From: Croceibacterium_B sp963811255 | GTDB taxonomy: Bacteria > Pseudomonadota > Alphaproteobacteria > Sphingomonadales > Sphingomonadaceae | Reading direction: 5' to 3' | NCBI GenBank assembly: GCA_963811255.1 | Contig: CAWEQI010000001.1 | Coordinates: 310,001 to 374,000, forward strand | Length of the DNA stretch: 64,000 nt | Notes under the pieces: model-generated | Database searches by the model: none | Told to the model about the DNA's origin: nothing | What the model saw: only the letters and a program-made list of their open reading frames with translations | Shown: positions 32,057 through 39,824 of the stretch, in pieces | Layout of the letters: each line of letters opens with the position of its first letter | Position numbering within the stretch: the first letter of the stretch is position 1 | Translations under genes and position numbers: made by a program

Positions 32057-34549
32057 TCAGAAGGTCTTCTTGACGGTGACCGCCCATTCGCGGGGCCTGC
32101 CGGGATCGGCGGTTATCGCGCCCGCGCCGGCACCGGTGATGTCGAACTTGGCATAATAGTAGTACTTATCGAACAGATTGCTCACTTCGAGCGCGACCGT
32201 GAGATCCCTGTCGGGGTTGGCCCAGGTCAGACGCGCGTTCGCCAGCGTGTAGGGCGCAATCTGCCCGTAGAGCGCCGAAGGGCTGCCCGGCGCCGGCGCC
32301 GTCACGCCGAAGGTCATCCTGCCCTGATAGGAAACGTCGATGCGCGGGGTGAGCCAGCCGGCGCTGCCGAGATCGATCTCGTACTGTGCGCCTGCGCTCC
32401 ACTTCCACTTCATCATGCCGGGCGGAATCGGCTCGAGGAGACCGACAATCGCCGGATCGGACGAGCAGCCGGCACCGGACGCCCTCACCACCTGCGGTTG
32501 GACGCACGTCCACTTCCAATCCTGGTAGGAAAGCGAGCCGCTGAGTTGGAGCCCCGGCAGCGGAAACGCGAAGAGTTCTGCTTCGACGCCCTTCGAATGC
32601 GCATTCCCCGCGTTCTGCGGCAGCGCACAGGGTCCGGGGCCGCCAAATTGCGGGCACGAAAGCAGGGTCAGCTGCGCATCCTTGAAGTTCAGGTAAAACA
32701 CGTCGGCGTTGAACCGCAGCTTGCGGTCGAACAGATCGGTCTTCAGGCCCACCTCGTAGTTGGTGACCTTTTCCGGACCGAACGGCACAGCCTGGGCAGG
32801 GTTGAACGGACGCGGACCGACACCGCCGGCCTTGTAGCCAGTGGCCACGGAAGCGTAGCCCGACACTTCCGGCGAGAAGCGATAATTCACCGCCAGGCGA
32901 TAATCGAAGTGATTGCCGGCAAAATTCGCCGTCACGCCGTTGAGCGCGCCGAGGAAGAGATTCGGCGTCACGCCATCGAGCGCGTAGCGGTGGAAGGTGT
33001 AGCTCTTGCTGTCGTGCGTGTAGCGCGCCCCGGCGTCGATCGTCAGGTTCTCGAGCGGAGTCAGTTCGAGATTGCCGTAGACCGCTCGGGACTTCGTCTC
33101 GATCGGATCGTTGCCGATGAACTGCAGCGGGATCGGCGCGTAGCGGATGTCCTGCAGCGTGTAATAGACGGCCTTTTCATCTGAATAATATCCGCCGATC
33201 GTCAGGTTCGCGATGTCGCCGATCTTCGCACCGAGCCGCAGTTCCTGGCTGAAGTTCTTGTCGGTCAGGTCGTTGTTGCCGGTGCCGGTATTCGCCGGCG
33301 ACAAATCGCCGTCGGTGCTGAACGCGTTCTCGAACCGCCGATAGGAGGTGATCGAAGTCAACTGGATCGCGTCGGTCAGCTTGAACTTGGCGTTGGCCGC
33401 GACGCCCCAGCTGTCGAGCGTATCCACGTCGATGCCCGAGGTCGCCGCCAACGGGAAGGTCGCGAATCCCGCGTTAAACAGCGCCGCCGGCTGTGAGTGG
33501 GTCTCGTAGTTGCAGAATGGTCCGCAGATAAAGCGGCTATCGAGCGGTATCCCGTTGGAGGTCGCAACGTTGGGATTGGGATTGTTGGCGTAGATCAGCA
33601 CCTCGGCACCATTGTGATGCTTGCTCTTGGTGTAATCGCCGCTGAGAACCACGTCGACGCGGTCATCCGGATTGTAGCGCAAGATGCCGCGAATGGCCTT
33701 ATAGCTGATATCGCCTTCCTTGTATTTCAGGCACTTGGTTCCTCCGGCTGGCGCCGGGAGGCCGCTGTTCGGGTGAACGCAGCCATAGTCGTAAACGTTC
33801 ACGTAGCCGTCCTGGTCGGCATAGGCGCCGGAAACGCGGCCATAGAGTCCATCTGTGAGCGTGAAATCGGCGCTGGCGCGCAGATCAATGCGATTGCGGC
33901 TGCCGTATGTTCCCGAAACATAGCCGCCGTTATCGGCCGAAGGAAGCTTCGAGTAATACTTGATCGCGCCGCCTTCGGAGTTCTTGCCGGTCAGCGTGCC
34001 CTGCGGCCCGCGCAGGATCTCGATGCGGTCGACGTCCACCAACGCGAGGTTGGCGCCGGTGAGGCGCGGGTAGTACACATCATCGATATAGACGCCGACG
34101 CCGGGCTCGTAGGCCGGGTCAAGATCGCCCTGGCCGAGCCCGCGGATCGATATGGTCACGGCATCGCCGAACGCAGGGCTCTCCCCCCGCAGCACCACGC
34201 TCGGCGCGGTCGTCGTTGCATCGGATAGCGTGGTGGCTCCCCGCTGCTCGAGCTGCGCCCCGGTTACCGCGGTGATCGCGATCGGCGTGTCTTGCAGGTT
34301 TTGCCGACGGAACTGCGCGGTCACGACGATCTCGTTGTTGCTGTCCTGCCCGGCGCCGGGGGAAGCCGCGTCTGGGTTGGCTGCCTGGGTCTGAGCCGGG
34401 GCGCCGGCGCTCGTCGAACTGGTGGTTGTGGCCGGCGGTGTCTTCGCATTGTCCTGCGCCAGCGCCGGGCTGGCGATCGCCACGGCGGCGAGCGACGCGG
34501 TCAGCATCAGCGGGAACCGCGCGCGCATTTGCGACGAAAGGTAAGCCAT
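32057..34549 (-). CDS. TonB-dependent receptor 2 of a tandem pair
   Basis: 830 residues. ATG at 34549 after GGAGAGGAT. The signal peptide (MAYLSSQMRARFPLMLTASLAAVAIASPALAQ) is nearly that of receptor 1. TonB box region NNEIVVTAQ, plug with DTPIAITAVTGAQLEQRG, IRGLGQGDLDPAYEPGVGVYIDDVYYPR and VEILRGPQGTLTGKNSEGGAIKYYSK, and a barrel ending KKTF. Roughly half of residues in the plug match receptor 1, so this is an older duplication with divergent barrels, likely for related but distinct ligands. The upstream region (operator site 4 and LacI-type box) and the downstream hairpin are also duplicated. Confidence 0.88.
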   Translation of the reverse strand: MAYLSSQMRARFPLMLTASLAAVAIASPALAQDNAKTPPATTTSSTSAGAPAQTQAANPDAASPGAGQDSNNEIVVTAQFRRQNLQDTPIAITAVTGAQLEQRGATTLSDATTTAPSVVLRGESPAFGDAVTISIRGLGQGDLDPAYEPGVGVYIDDVYYPRLTGANLALVDVDRIEILRGPQGTLTGKNSEGGAIKYYSKLPSADNGGYVSGTYGSRNRIDLRASADFTLTDGLYGRVSGAYADQDGYVNVYDYGCVHPNSGLPAPAGGTKCLKYKEGDISYKAIRGILRYNPDDRVDVVLSGDYTKSKHHNGAEVLIYANNPNPNVATSNGIPLDSRFICGPFCNYETHSQPAALFNAGFATFPLAATSGIDVDTLDSWGVAANAKFKLTDAIQLTSITSYRRFENAFSTDGDLSPANTGTGNNDLTDKNFSQELRLGAKIGDIANLTIGGYYSDEKAVYYTLQDIRYAPIPLQFIGNDPIETKSRAVYGNLELTPLENLTIDAGARYTHDSKSYTFHRYALDGVTPNLFLGALNGVTANFAGNHFDYRLAVNYRFSPEVSGYASVATGYKAGGVGPRPFNPAQAVPFGPEKVTNYEVGLKTDLFDRKLRFNADVFYLNFKDAQLTLLSCPQFGGPGPCALPQNAGNAHSKGVEAELFAFPLPGLQLSGSLSYQDWKWTCVQPQVVRASGAGCSSDPAIVGLLEPIPPGMMKWKWSAGAQYEIDLGSAGWLTPRIDVSYQGRMTFGVTAPAPGSPSALYGQIAPYTLANARLTWANPDRDLTVALEVSNLFDKYYYYAKFDITGAGAGAITADPGRPREWAVTVKKTF

Positions 34550-34592
34550 ACGATCCTCTCCCAAACGGCGCCATCACCGGCGGATGGCGCCG

Positions 34593-34613
34593 ATCGTATG
34601 CTGCGCACACATC
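34593..34613. promoter_or_regulatory. Operator site 4, TonB receptor 2
   Basis: ATCGTATGCT, G, CGCACACATC: 15 of 21 positions match site 1, with GTATGC and GCACACA kept. It lies 44-64 bases upstream of the receptor start. Confidence 0.6.
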
Positions 34614-34664
34614 AACGGCCGTTGCAATATGCACAAAGTTGAGGCGACAACACACTTCCCATGT

Positions 34665-34698
34665 GATGCAATTGCGCAACATTTTGGTAGCGCTAACC
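34665..34698. promoter_or_regulatory. Conserved upstream block with LacI-type box, receptor 2
   Basis: Second copy of the 33-base block, ending in TGGTAGCGCTAACC (34685-34698). It is about 136 bases upstream of receptor 2 and touches the stop of the LigW-like gene at 34700, so it lies in the only space left between the two genes. Confidence 0.65.
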
Positions 34699-34699
34699 C

Positions 34700-35827
34700 T
34701 CAGGGCAGGCGGAAAACTGCGCGCGCATTGTCTTCCATCAGCATTTTCTTGTGCTCGGGAGAAAGCTGCATCCGGTCGTAGGCGGCAACCTCGTCGTAGC
34801 TTTGCTGGTAGGGGTAGTCCATGGCGTAAAGCACCCGTTCAGGGCCAAGCTGTTCCATGCAAAATTTGATCGCCGGCTCCCACGCCACACCGCTGGTGGT
34901 GATCCAGATGTTGTTGCGGAAATAATGACTTACCGGGTGTTGCAGTTTGACCGGCTGCGGCCGGGCGGGAAGCTGGCGGTTGTCGGCGTTGCCCTGCATC
35001 CAGTCGAAGCGATAGAGTTGCAGCGGCATCGCCTCGCCCATGTGGCCGATCACCAGGCGTAGCTTGGGGAAGCGGTCGAACGCGCCCGAGAAGATGAGCC
35101 CCATCGTGTGCAGCCACACGTCGTGCGGGAACCCGGCCAGCGCGCCGAAGAAGCCGCGCGATTCGTAATGCGGCGCGTTCCACGGCGCGGTCGGGTGGAT
35201 GTAGAGCGCGGCGTCCATCGCCTCGAGCGCCTCGAGGATCGGGAAGTACTCCGTCTCGTCGATGTAGTGGCCCTGGAAGTGCGAGTTGAGCACCGCACCG
35301 TTGAGACCGAGCGTCATCATCGCCCGTTCGATCTCCTTGACCGAACCGGCGACGTCGCGCGGGTCGAACGCGGCGCAGGCGGAAAAGCGGTCGGGGTGCT
35401 TGCGACAGGCTTCGGCAGCGATGTCGTTGGCTTCGCGGGCGAGCGGCGTACCCTCGCCGGGCCGCACCACCTGCACCCCGGGCGCGGTCAGCAGCAGCAG
35501 CTGCCGGTCGATGCCGTATTCGTCCATGTGCGACAAGCGCAGGGATCCAAGGTCCTGCATCATCTCCTGCAGGCTCGGCATCTTGGCGAACATCGCCGCC
35601 ATCTTGAGCGAATCGTCGCCTTTAGCGTCACCGCTTTCGAAGTAGTCCACCTGTGCCTTGACCAGCGCCGGAAAGGTCCACGCCTCTTCGGTGGCAATCC
35701 GCTTGTACGGCGCGTGGCGATCGACATGGCCGGCGCGCGGCGCCAGGCCGACGCGCACCCGATGGCTGAAGTCTTCCTTGAAGTGGCCCTTGAGGCCGAA
35801 TTCGCTGCCGTCTTCGAGCTTTGGCAT
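34700..35827 (-). CDS. LigW-like aromatic decarboxylase (amidohydrolase-2 family)
   Basis: 375 residues. Strong resemblance to 5-carboxyvanillate decarboxylase LigW and gamma-resorcylate decarboxylases: YKRIATEEAWTFP (metal-binding Glu), LTAPGVQVV, CRKHPDRFSACAAFDP, GLNGAVLNSHFQGHYID, ALYIHPTAPW (His ligand), RLVIGHMGEAMPLQLYRFDWM, SGVAWEPAIKFCMEQLGPERVLYAMDYPYQ (Asp ligand). These enzymes use Mn or Zn to decarboxylate hydroxylated benzoates without redox chemistry. The N-terminus carries about 40 extra residues (PKLEDGSEFGLKGHFKEDF) before the barrel. It probably forms an operon with the SnoaL genes upstream on this strand. Confidence 0.83.
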   Translation of the reverse strand: MPKLEDGSEFGLKGHFKEDFSHRVRVGLAPRAGHVDRHAPYKRIATEEAWTFPALVKAQVDYFESGDAKGDDSLKMAAMFAKMPSLQEMMQDLGSLRLSHMDEYGIDRQLLLLTAPGVQVVRPGEGTPLAREANDIAAEACRKHPDRFSACAAFDPRDVAGSVKEIERAMMTLGLNGAVLNSHFQGHYIDETEYFPILEALEAMDAALYIHPTAPWNAPHYESRGFFGALAGFPHDVWLHTMGLIFSGAFDRFPKLRLVIGHMGEAMPLQLYRFDWMQGNADNRQLPARPQPVKLQHPVSHYFRNNIWITTSGVAWEPAIKFCMEQLGPERVLYAMDYPYQQSYDEVAAYDRMQLSPEHKKMLMEDNARAVFRLP

Positions 35828-35857
35828 CAGAACATTCCCCCGCCGGACACAGGCCGG

Positions 35858-36283
35858 CTAAAACATACCGTTGTCGTTCTTGCTTTCCGTTGGATCGGGC
35901 ACCGGCTGCATCACATCCCAGTGCTCGATCACCCAGCCGCGCCTGATCCGCAGGATATCGACCACCGCCCAGCCGCGTTCATCCTTCGTGCGGCGAAAGT
36001 GGTGGTGGACCGCGACGAGCCCCTCGCCGCCGTCCTCTTCGCCGAAGATCACCCGCTTCACATTATGCGTCAGCTCGGGGTTGTTGGCCACCGCTGCGCC
36101 GAGGAAGGCCATCGACGCATCGCGCCCCGTCGGCGCATTGGGGTTGTGCTGGACGTAGTCCGGGTGAACCCAGCAGGTGAACGCATCGACCGGGTTGTCC
36201 TGGTGGTGGAACAGCTCGATGAAGCGCTCGGCCACGTCGCGCGCCGACAGGCTCTCGCGGTTGGAGGTGTCGCGCGGGTCCAT
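35858..36283 (-). CDS. SnoaL-like (NTF2-fold) protein
   Basis: 141 residues with the alpha+beta barrel pattern of SnoaL/NTF2 proteins: SARDVAERFIELFHHQDNPVDAFTCWVHPDYVQHNPN, RDASMAFLGAAV, GEGLVAVHHHFRR and WAVVDILRIRRGWVIEHWDVMQPVP. The closing WDVMQ motif is typical of the SnoaL polyketide-cyclase-like group (PF12680). Such proteins act as small hydrolases, isomerases or carriers of hydrophobic substrates. It lies between two other catabolic genes on the same strand and presumably acts on an intermediate of that pathway. Confidence 0.82.
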   Translation of the reverse strand: MDPRDTSNRESLSARDVAERFIELFHHQDNPVDAFTCWVHPDYVQHNPNAPTGRDASMAFLGAAVANNPELTHNVKRVIFGEEDGGEGLVAVHHHFRRTKDERGWAVVDILRIRRGWVIEHWDVMQPVPDPTESKNDNGMF

Positions 36284-36285
36284 TA

Positions 36286-36385
36286 TTCCCCCTTCCGCTT
36301 TCGGGAGGGGATCGGGGAGAGGGTAGTAAGTCGATGGCCGTTCGTCATTCCCTCCCCTAACCCCTCCCGAAAGCGGGAGGGGGAT
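36286..36385. repeat. Large inverted repeat (REP-like)
   Basis: CCGCTTTCGGGAGGGG at 36295-36310 is an exact inverse of 36361-36376. Including flanks, the arms match at 23 of 25 positions, with a 50-base centre that holds further GGGAG/CTCCC pairs. It sits between the two SnoaL genes and resembles the dispersed CCCTCCCGAAAGCGGGAGGG palindromes of proteobacteria. Confidence 0.75.
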
Positions 36386-36398
36386 TCGGATCCGCAGC

Positions 36399-37097
36399 TC
36401 ACCGTTTCTCCTGCCCCGCCAGCATGGCGCCGAACTTCGGGTGGGCGAAGTGCATCGGCACGTCCTGGCGATAAGGCCAGGTCTTGCGGTGCTGGTCCGG
36501 CGGCAGCAGGCGATCGGGACCGAGCGGATCTTCGGGGTAGGTCTTCTCGGCCGGCTGGAGGTGCGCGGTGGTATGCGCCCAGCCTTCCTCGTAATTCGCT
36601 TGCCACTGCATCATGTAGTCGAGCCGCTTGATCTTCCACACGCCGTCGACATTGACATAATCGTTCTCGTAGATGCCGGCTTCCATGAACTGCTCCGGCA
36701 TCATCTCTTCCTTGGTTTCCTGGAAGTCCTCGTGCCAGCCGCCGAGGAGGATGCCGTGGAAGCGACCTTTGGCGGTCTTGCGGTCGGGGGCGACGGTGAT
36801 GATGTCCTGCATCTGGAAATGATCGAGCAGCAGGCCGTTGACCGGCCCCGGCCGTCCGCCGGTGAAGCGCCCCTGGATCCAGTCGCCGTAGAGCCGCTTG
36901 ACGCCCTTGTGGCCGACGTATTCGCCGGAAAGGAACACCACCGCGCCGTCCTCGGCGAACAGGTCGGCGACCTCGTCGGGCCGGTTGAAATCGATGTAGT
37001 AGCCATAGGCCCAGTGCAGCCGGCGGATGGCCTGGATGTCCTCCAGCACGCCGACCTTGTGTTCCAACTCGGTCAGCCGCGCTTCGACGTCGCTCAT
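36399..37097 (-). CDS. SnoaL_4 / NTF2-like protein with C-terminal extension
   Basis: 232 residues. A heptad-rich start (SDVEARLTELEHKVGVLEDIQAIRRLHWAYGYYID) precedes an NTF2 fold (DEVADLFAEDGAVVFLSGEYVGHKGVKRLYGDWI, FQMQDIITVAPDRKTAKGRFHGIL, MEAGIYENDYVNVDGVWKIKRLDYMMQW). The His in LHWAYG, near the start, sits where scytalone-dehydratase-like and ring-hydroxylating beta-subunit-like proteins keep their catalytic pair. About 70 C-terminal residues are Pro-rich. Operator site 5 is 21-41 bases upstream of the ATG, and an SDR is divergent. A dehydratase or hydrolase role on an aromatic intermediate is reasonable but unproven. Confidence 0.8.
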   Translation of the reverse strand: MSDVEARLTELEHKVGVLEDIQAIRRLHWAYGYYIDFNRPDEVADLFAEDGAVVFLSGEYVGHKGVKRLYGDWIQGRFTGGRPGPVNGLLLDHFQMQDIITVAPDRKTAKGRFHGILLGGWHEDFQETKEEMMPEQFMEAGIYENDYVNVDGVWKIKRLDYMMQWQANYEEGWAHTTAHLQPAEKTYPEDPLGPDRLLPPDQHRKTWPYRQDVPMHFAHPKFGAMLAGQEKR

Positions 37098-37117
37098 TCT
37101 CGACTCTCCTCATTTGG

Positions 37118-37138
37118 TTTGTATGTATCACTAACGAT
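37118..37138. promoter_or_regulatory. Operator site 5 (degenerate), SnoaL/SDR divergent promoter
   Basis: TTTGTATGTA, T, CACTAACGAT: 14 of 21 positions match site 1, with the left half TTGTATG intact. It lies between starts at 37097 and 37171. Confidence 0.55.
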
Positions 37139-37170
37139 CGATACGACCTTGGCGAGAGGAAATTCCAGCA

Positions 37171-38100
37171 ATGAGCGACAGCGAGAGCCCTTGGGAAGGC
37201 CGGGTGGCCTTCATCACCGGCGCGGTGACCGGCATCGGCCTCGGCGTGGCGCAGGCGTTTGCCGACAACGGTTTCCGGCTGGCGCTGAGCTACCGCAACG
37301 AGGACGACCGGGCCGCAACCGCGCAGTGGTTCGCCGATAAGAACTACGAGCAGCCGCTGTTCCTGCGCCTCGACGTGACCGACCGCGCGCGCTTCGCCGA
37401 AGTCGCCGAGCAGGTGGTGCATCACTTCGGAGAGGTCCACGTGCTGGTCAACAACGCCGGCGTTTCGGTGTTCGGCCCGACCGACGAGGCGACTTATGAC
37501 GATTACGACTGGATCATGGGCGTCAACTTCGGCGGTGTGGTCAACGGCCTGGTCAGCTTCCTGCCCAAGATCAAGGCGGCAAACGGGCGGCGCCACGTGA
37601 CCAACGTCGCCAGCATGGCCGCTTTCCTGCCGGGGCCGCAGGCGGGCATCTACACCGCCAGCAAGTTCGCCGTCCGCGGCCTGACCGAGAGCTTGCGCTA
37701 CAACCTCGCGCCGCATGGCATCGGCTGTTCGCTGGTATGCCCGGCGCTGACCAAGACCAACGCCTGGACCAGCGCGCTCAAGCGTCCCGACAGCTTCAAG
37801 GACAGCGGTTTCGCCCCGGCGCGCGAAGGCGAGCTCGAACAGTTCGGCACCGCGTTCGAGGAGGGCATGGACCCTTACGTCGTCGGTCAGAAGATTCTGA
37901 ACGGGATGACCGAACAGCGTGGACTGATCCTGACTCACCCCGAGCATGGCCCCGATTTCGAGGAAATCCACGCCGCGATCATGGCCGCGCTGCCGAAAGA
38001 GGAGGCGCCTCCGGGTCGGCTCAAGATCGAGCAGCTGCGGCGCGAGGCGATGAAAGCCGCCGAGCGCGGGCTCAAGATTCAGCTCGACGATCTGACATGA
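37171..38100 (+). CDS. LigD-like short-chain dehydrogenase (C-alpha type)
   Basis: 309 residues. Rossmann motif TGAVTGIG, NNAG in VLVNNAGVSVFGP, catalytic Ser in VTNVASMAAF and YTASK. The stretch SVFGPTDEATYDDYDWIMGVNFGGVVNGLVSFLPKI closely follows the same region of sphingomonad LigD/LigL-type enzymes (SFGP..KTTYDDFDWIIGVN), which oxidise the C-alpha alcohol of beta-aryl ether lignin dimers. The long C-terminal tail after the catalytic core is also LigD-like. Its stop overlaps the methyltransferase start (ATGA). Divergent across operator site 5. Confidence 0.82.
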   Translation: MSDSESPWEGRVAFITGAVTGIGLGVAQAFADNGFRLALSYRNEDDRAATAQWFADKNYEQPLFLRLDVTDRARFAEVAEQVVHHFGEVHVLVNNAGVSVFGPTDEATYDDYDWIMGVNFGGVVNGLVSFLPKIKAANGRRHVTNVASMAAFLPGPQAGIYTASKFAVRGLTESLRYNLAPHGIGCSLVCPALTKTNAWTSALKRPDSFKDSGFAPAREGELEQFGTAFEEGMDPYVVGQKILNGMTEQRGLILTHPEHGPDFEEIHAAIMAALPKEEAPPGRLKIEQLRREAMKAAERGLKIQLDDLT

Positions 38101-39122
38101 CGCCGTTCGGCGCGGCGGTGGGACACTCGCCGACGGAACGGCTGATGGGGCTGATGCACGGCCCCGTCTATGCCGCCGCCATCGCCGCCGTCGCCCGGCT
38201 CGGCGTTCCCGACCTCGTCGCCGAGGGCCCGAAGACTGCGCTCGACCTGGCCGAGGCGACCGGGGCGAAGGCGGACCTGCTCCATCGGCTGATGCGCGCG
38301 ACCGAGACGGTCGGCGTGCTGCGGCAGGGCGCGCAAGGTGCGTGGGAACAGACCGAGCTTTCCGCCCTGCTGCGGGCCGATGCATCGGAGACCCTGCGCG
38401 ACCTGGCGATCTACTGGTCCGACGACTGGCGCGTCCGCACCCTCGCGGCGATGCACCGCTCGGTCCTCAGCGGCGAGAGCGCGGTCGAGCTGATCTTCGG
38501 CATGGGCGCCTTCGAATACCTCCAGTCCGATCCCGAAGCGGGGCTGAACTTCAACCGGGCGATGACCTCGTTCTCGACCACCGAGGTCGCGGCAATCCTG
38601 CAAGCCTACGATTTCTCCGCCTTCGGATCATTGGTCGAAGTCGCCGGCGGTCACGGGCTGTTCCTCGCCGCAATCCTCGAAAGCGCGCCCTCCCTCACCG
38701 CCACTCTGCTGGAACTGCCGCAGGTGATTGCCGATATTACCGAGACGCCGCTCCAGCGCTTCACCGAGCGGGTCTCCATCGTCGGCGGCGACATGTTCGC
38801 TGCCGTGCCGCCGGGCGCCGATGCCTACCTGATGAAGCGCATCATCCATGACTGGTCGGACGAGAAGGCCGGTCAAATCCTCTCCGCCTGCCGTGCGGCG
38901 GTGAACCCGGGCGGCAAGTTGCTGGTGATCGATGCCGTGGTGCCCGAGGGGCCGGAATATTCGACCACCAAGTTCCTCGACATGATGATGATGGTCTTTT
39001 CCGGCGGCAAGGAGCGCACCGCGGCCGAGTTCCGCCAGCTCTTCGACGCCAACGGCTGGACACTCGAGCGGATCATTCCGACCACATCGCCGATGTGCAT
39101 CGTCGAGGGCGTGCCGGCCTAG
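38097..39122 (+). CDS. SAM-dependent O-methyltransferase
   Basis: 341 residues of the plant/fungal-type O-methyltransferase fold (PF00891). An N-terminal dimerisation winged helix (LMGLMHGPVYAAAIAAVARLGVPDLVAEGPKTALDLAEATGA) precedes the Rossmann domain: LVEVAGGHGLFLAAIL (SAM site), ATLLELPQVI, VGGDMF and LMKRIIHDWSDEKAGQIL with the His-Asp pair typical of this family. ATG at 38097 overlaps the SDR stop. Similar enzymes methylate phenolic hydroxyls or hydroxyneurosporene. It is odd in a cluster dominated by O-demethylation, and it might protect or dispose of a phenolic intermediate. Confidence 0.85.
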   Translation: MTPFGAAVGHSPTERLMGLMHGPVYAAAIAAVARLGVPDLVAEGPKTALDLAEATGAKADLLHRLMRATETVGVLRQGAQGAWEQTELSALLRADASETLRDLAIYWSDDWRVRTLAAMHRSVLSGESAVELIFGMGAFEYLQSDPEAGLNFNRAMTSFSTTEVAAILQAYDFSAFGSLVEVAGGHGLFLAAILESAPSLTATLLELPQVIADITETPLQRFTERVSIVGGDMFAAVPPGADAYLMKRIIHDWSDEKAGQILSACRAAVNPGGKLLVIDAVVPEGPEYSTTKFLDMMMMVFSGGKERTAAEFRQLFDANGWTLERIIPTTSPMCIVEGVPA

Positions 39123-39201
39123 CGGTCGGCCGCAATCCTTGCCGGCCAATTCATCCTGCTTCGCAGGCCCATCTTAACCCTTCCGCCGGATTAATTCTCG
39201 G

Positions 39202-39771
39202 ATGGGCCTATTTCAGCCGGACAACGGACCTTTCCTCATCGAGCGCCGCTCCGCCACGCGGTCGCGGGCGACTTGCACCGCGTGTCTGCGGACGTTGACC
39301 GACGAGAGCTTCGGGCAGCTGTGGGACATTTCCCAGACCGGCGCTCGGATCAGCATCGCCAACCCGCCGGCGCAGGGGGAAGCCGCGCTGCTCAGGTGGG
39401 AATCCACGCAGGTCATGTGCCGCGTCGTGTGGAGCGAGAATGACATGTGCGGGCTGTCGTTCGAGAGCCCGATCAGCGCGGAGGCGGTGTCTGCGACGGC
39501 GCGGTTGCTGGGGGTCGTCGAACGTCCGACGGCGGCGATCGGCAACATCGCGGCCGGGCGGAAGCGGTCGGCGCCGGGCCGATCGACCGCCGAGGCCGAG
39601 CGGGAGGCAGGCCCGGCGAACCTGCTCGCCTCGCATGCGCGATCCGAAGAGGCCGTGGCCGTTCGCGGCGACGAGGCGCTCACCGCCGAAGAGGAGATGT
39701 TTCTCTACAATTCCCCGCTGGCGCATGTGCTCGCCTATCGGGCGCAGCTCAAGTCGCCGCGCGACCGCTGA
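39202..39771 (+). CDS. PilZ domain protein
   Basis: 189 residues. A PilZ domain at the N-terminus: the RxxxR loop is ERRSATRSRA and the second motif is DISQTGARI (D/N-x-S-x-x-G), both needed for cyclic-di-GMP binding. The last 80 residues are Ala/Glu-rich and low-complexity. A single PilZ domain with no enzymatic partner acts as a c-di-GMP responsive adaptor for motility, surface polysaccharide or cell cycle. Not coupled to its neighbours. It follows the methyltransferase by about 80 bases without a clear terminator. Confidence 0.83.
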   Translation: MGLFQPDNGPFLIERRSATRSRATCTACLRTLTDESFGQLWDISQTGARISIANPPAQGEAALLRWESTQVMCRVVWSENDMCGLSFESPISAEAVSATARLLGVVERPTAAIGNIAAGRKRSAPGRSTAEAEREAGPANLLASHARSEEAVAVRGDEALTAEEEMFLYNSPLAHVLAYRAQLKSPRDR

Positions 39772-39824
39772 GAACCGAGTTGGACAGCCTCGACCCCCGC
39801 CGCGCCAGGCGTTAGGATCGGCGC

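Noticed and set aside
36283..38385. Long minus-strand frame across the SnoaL, SDR and methyltransferase genes
   Set aside because: Covers genes on both strands that have intact motifs and runs through a palindromic repeat.
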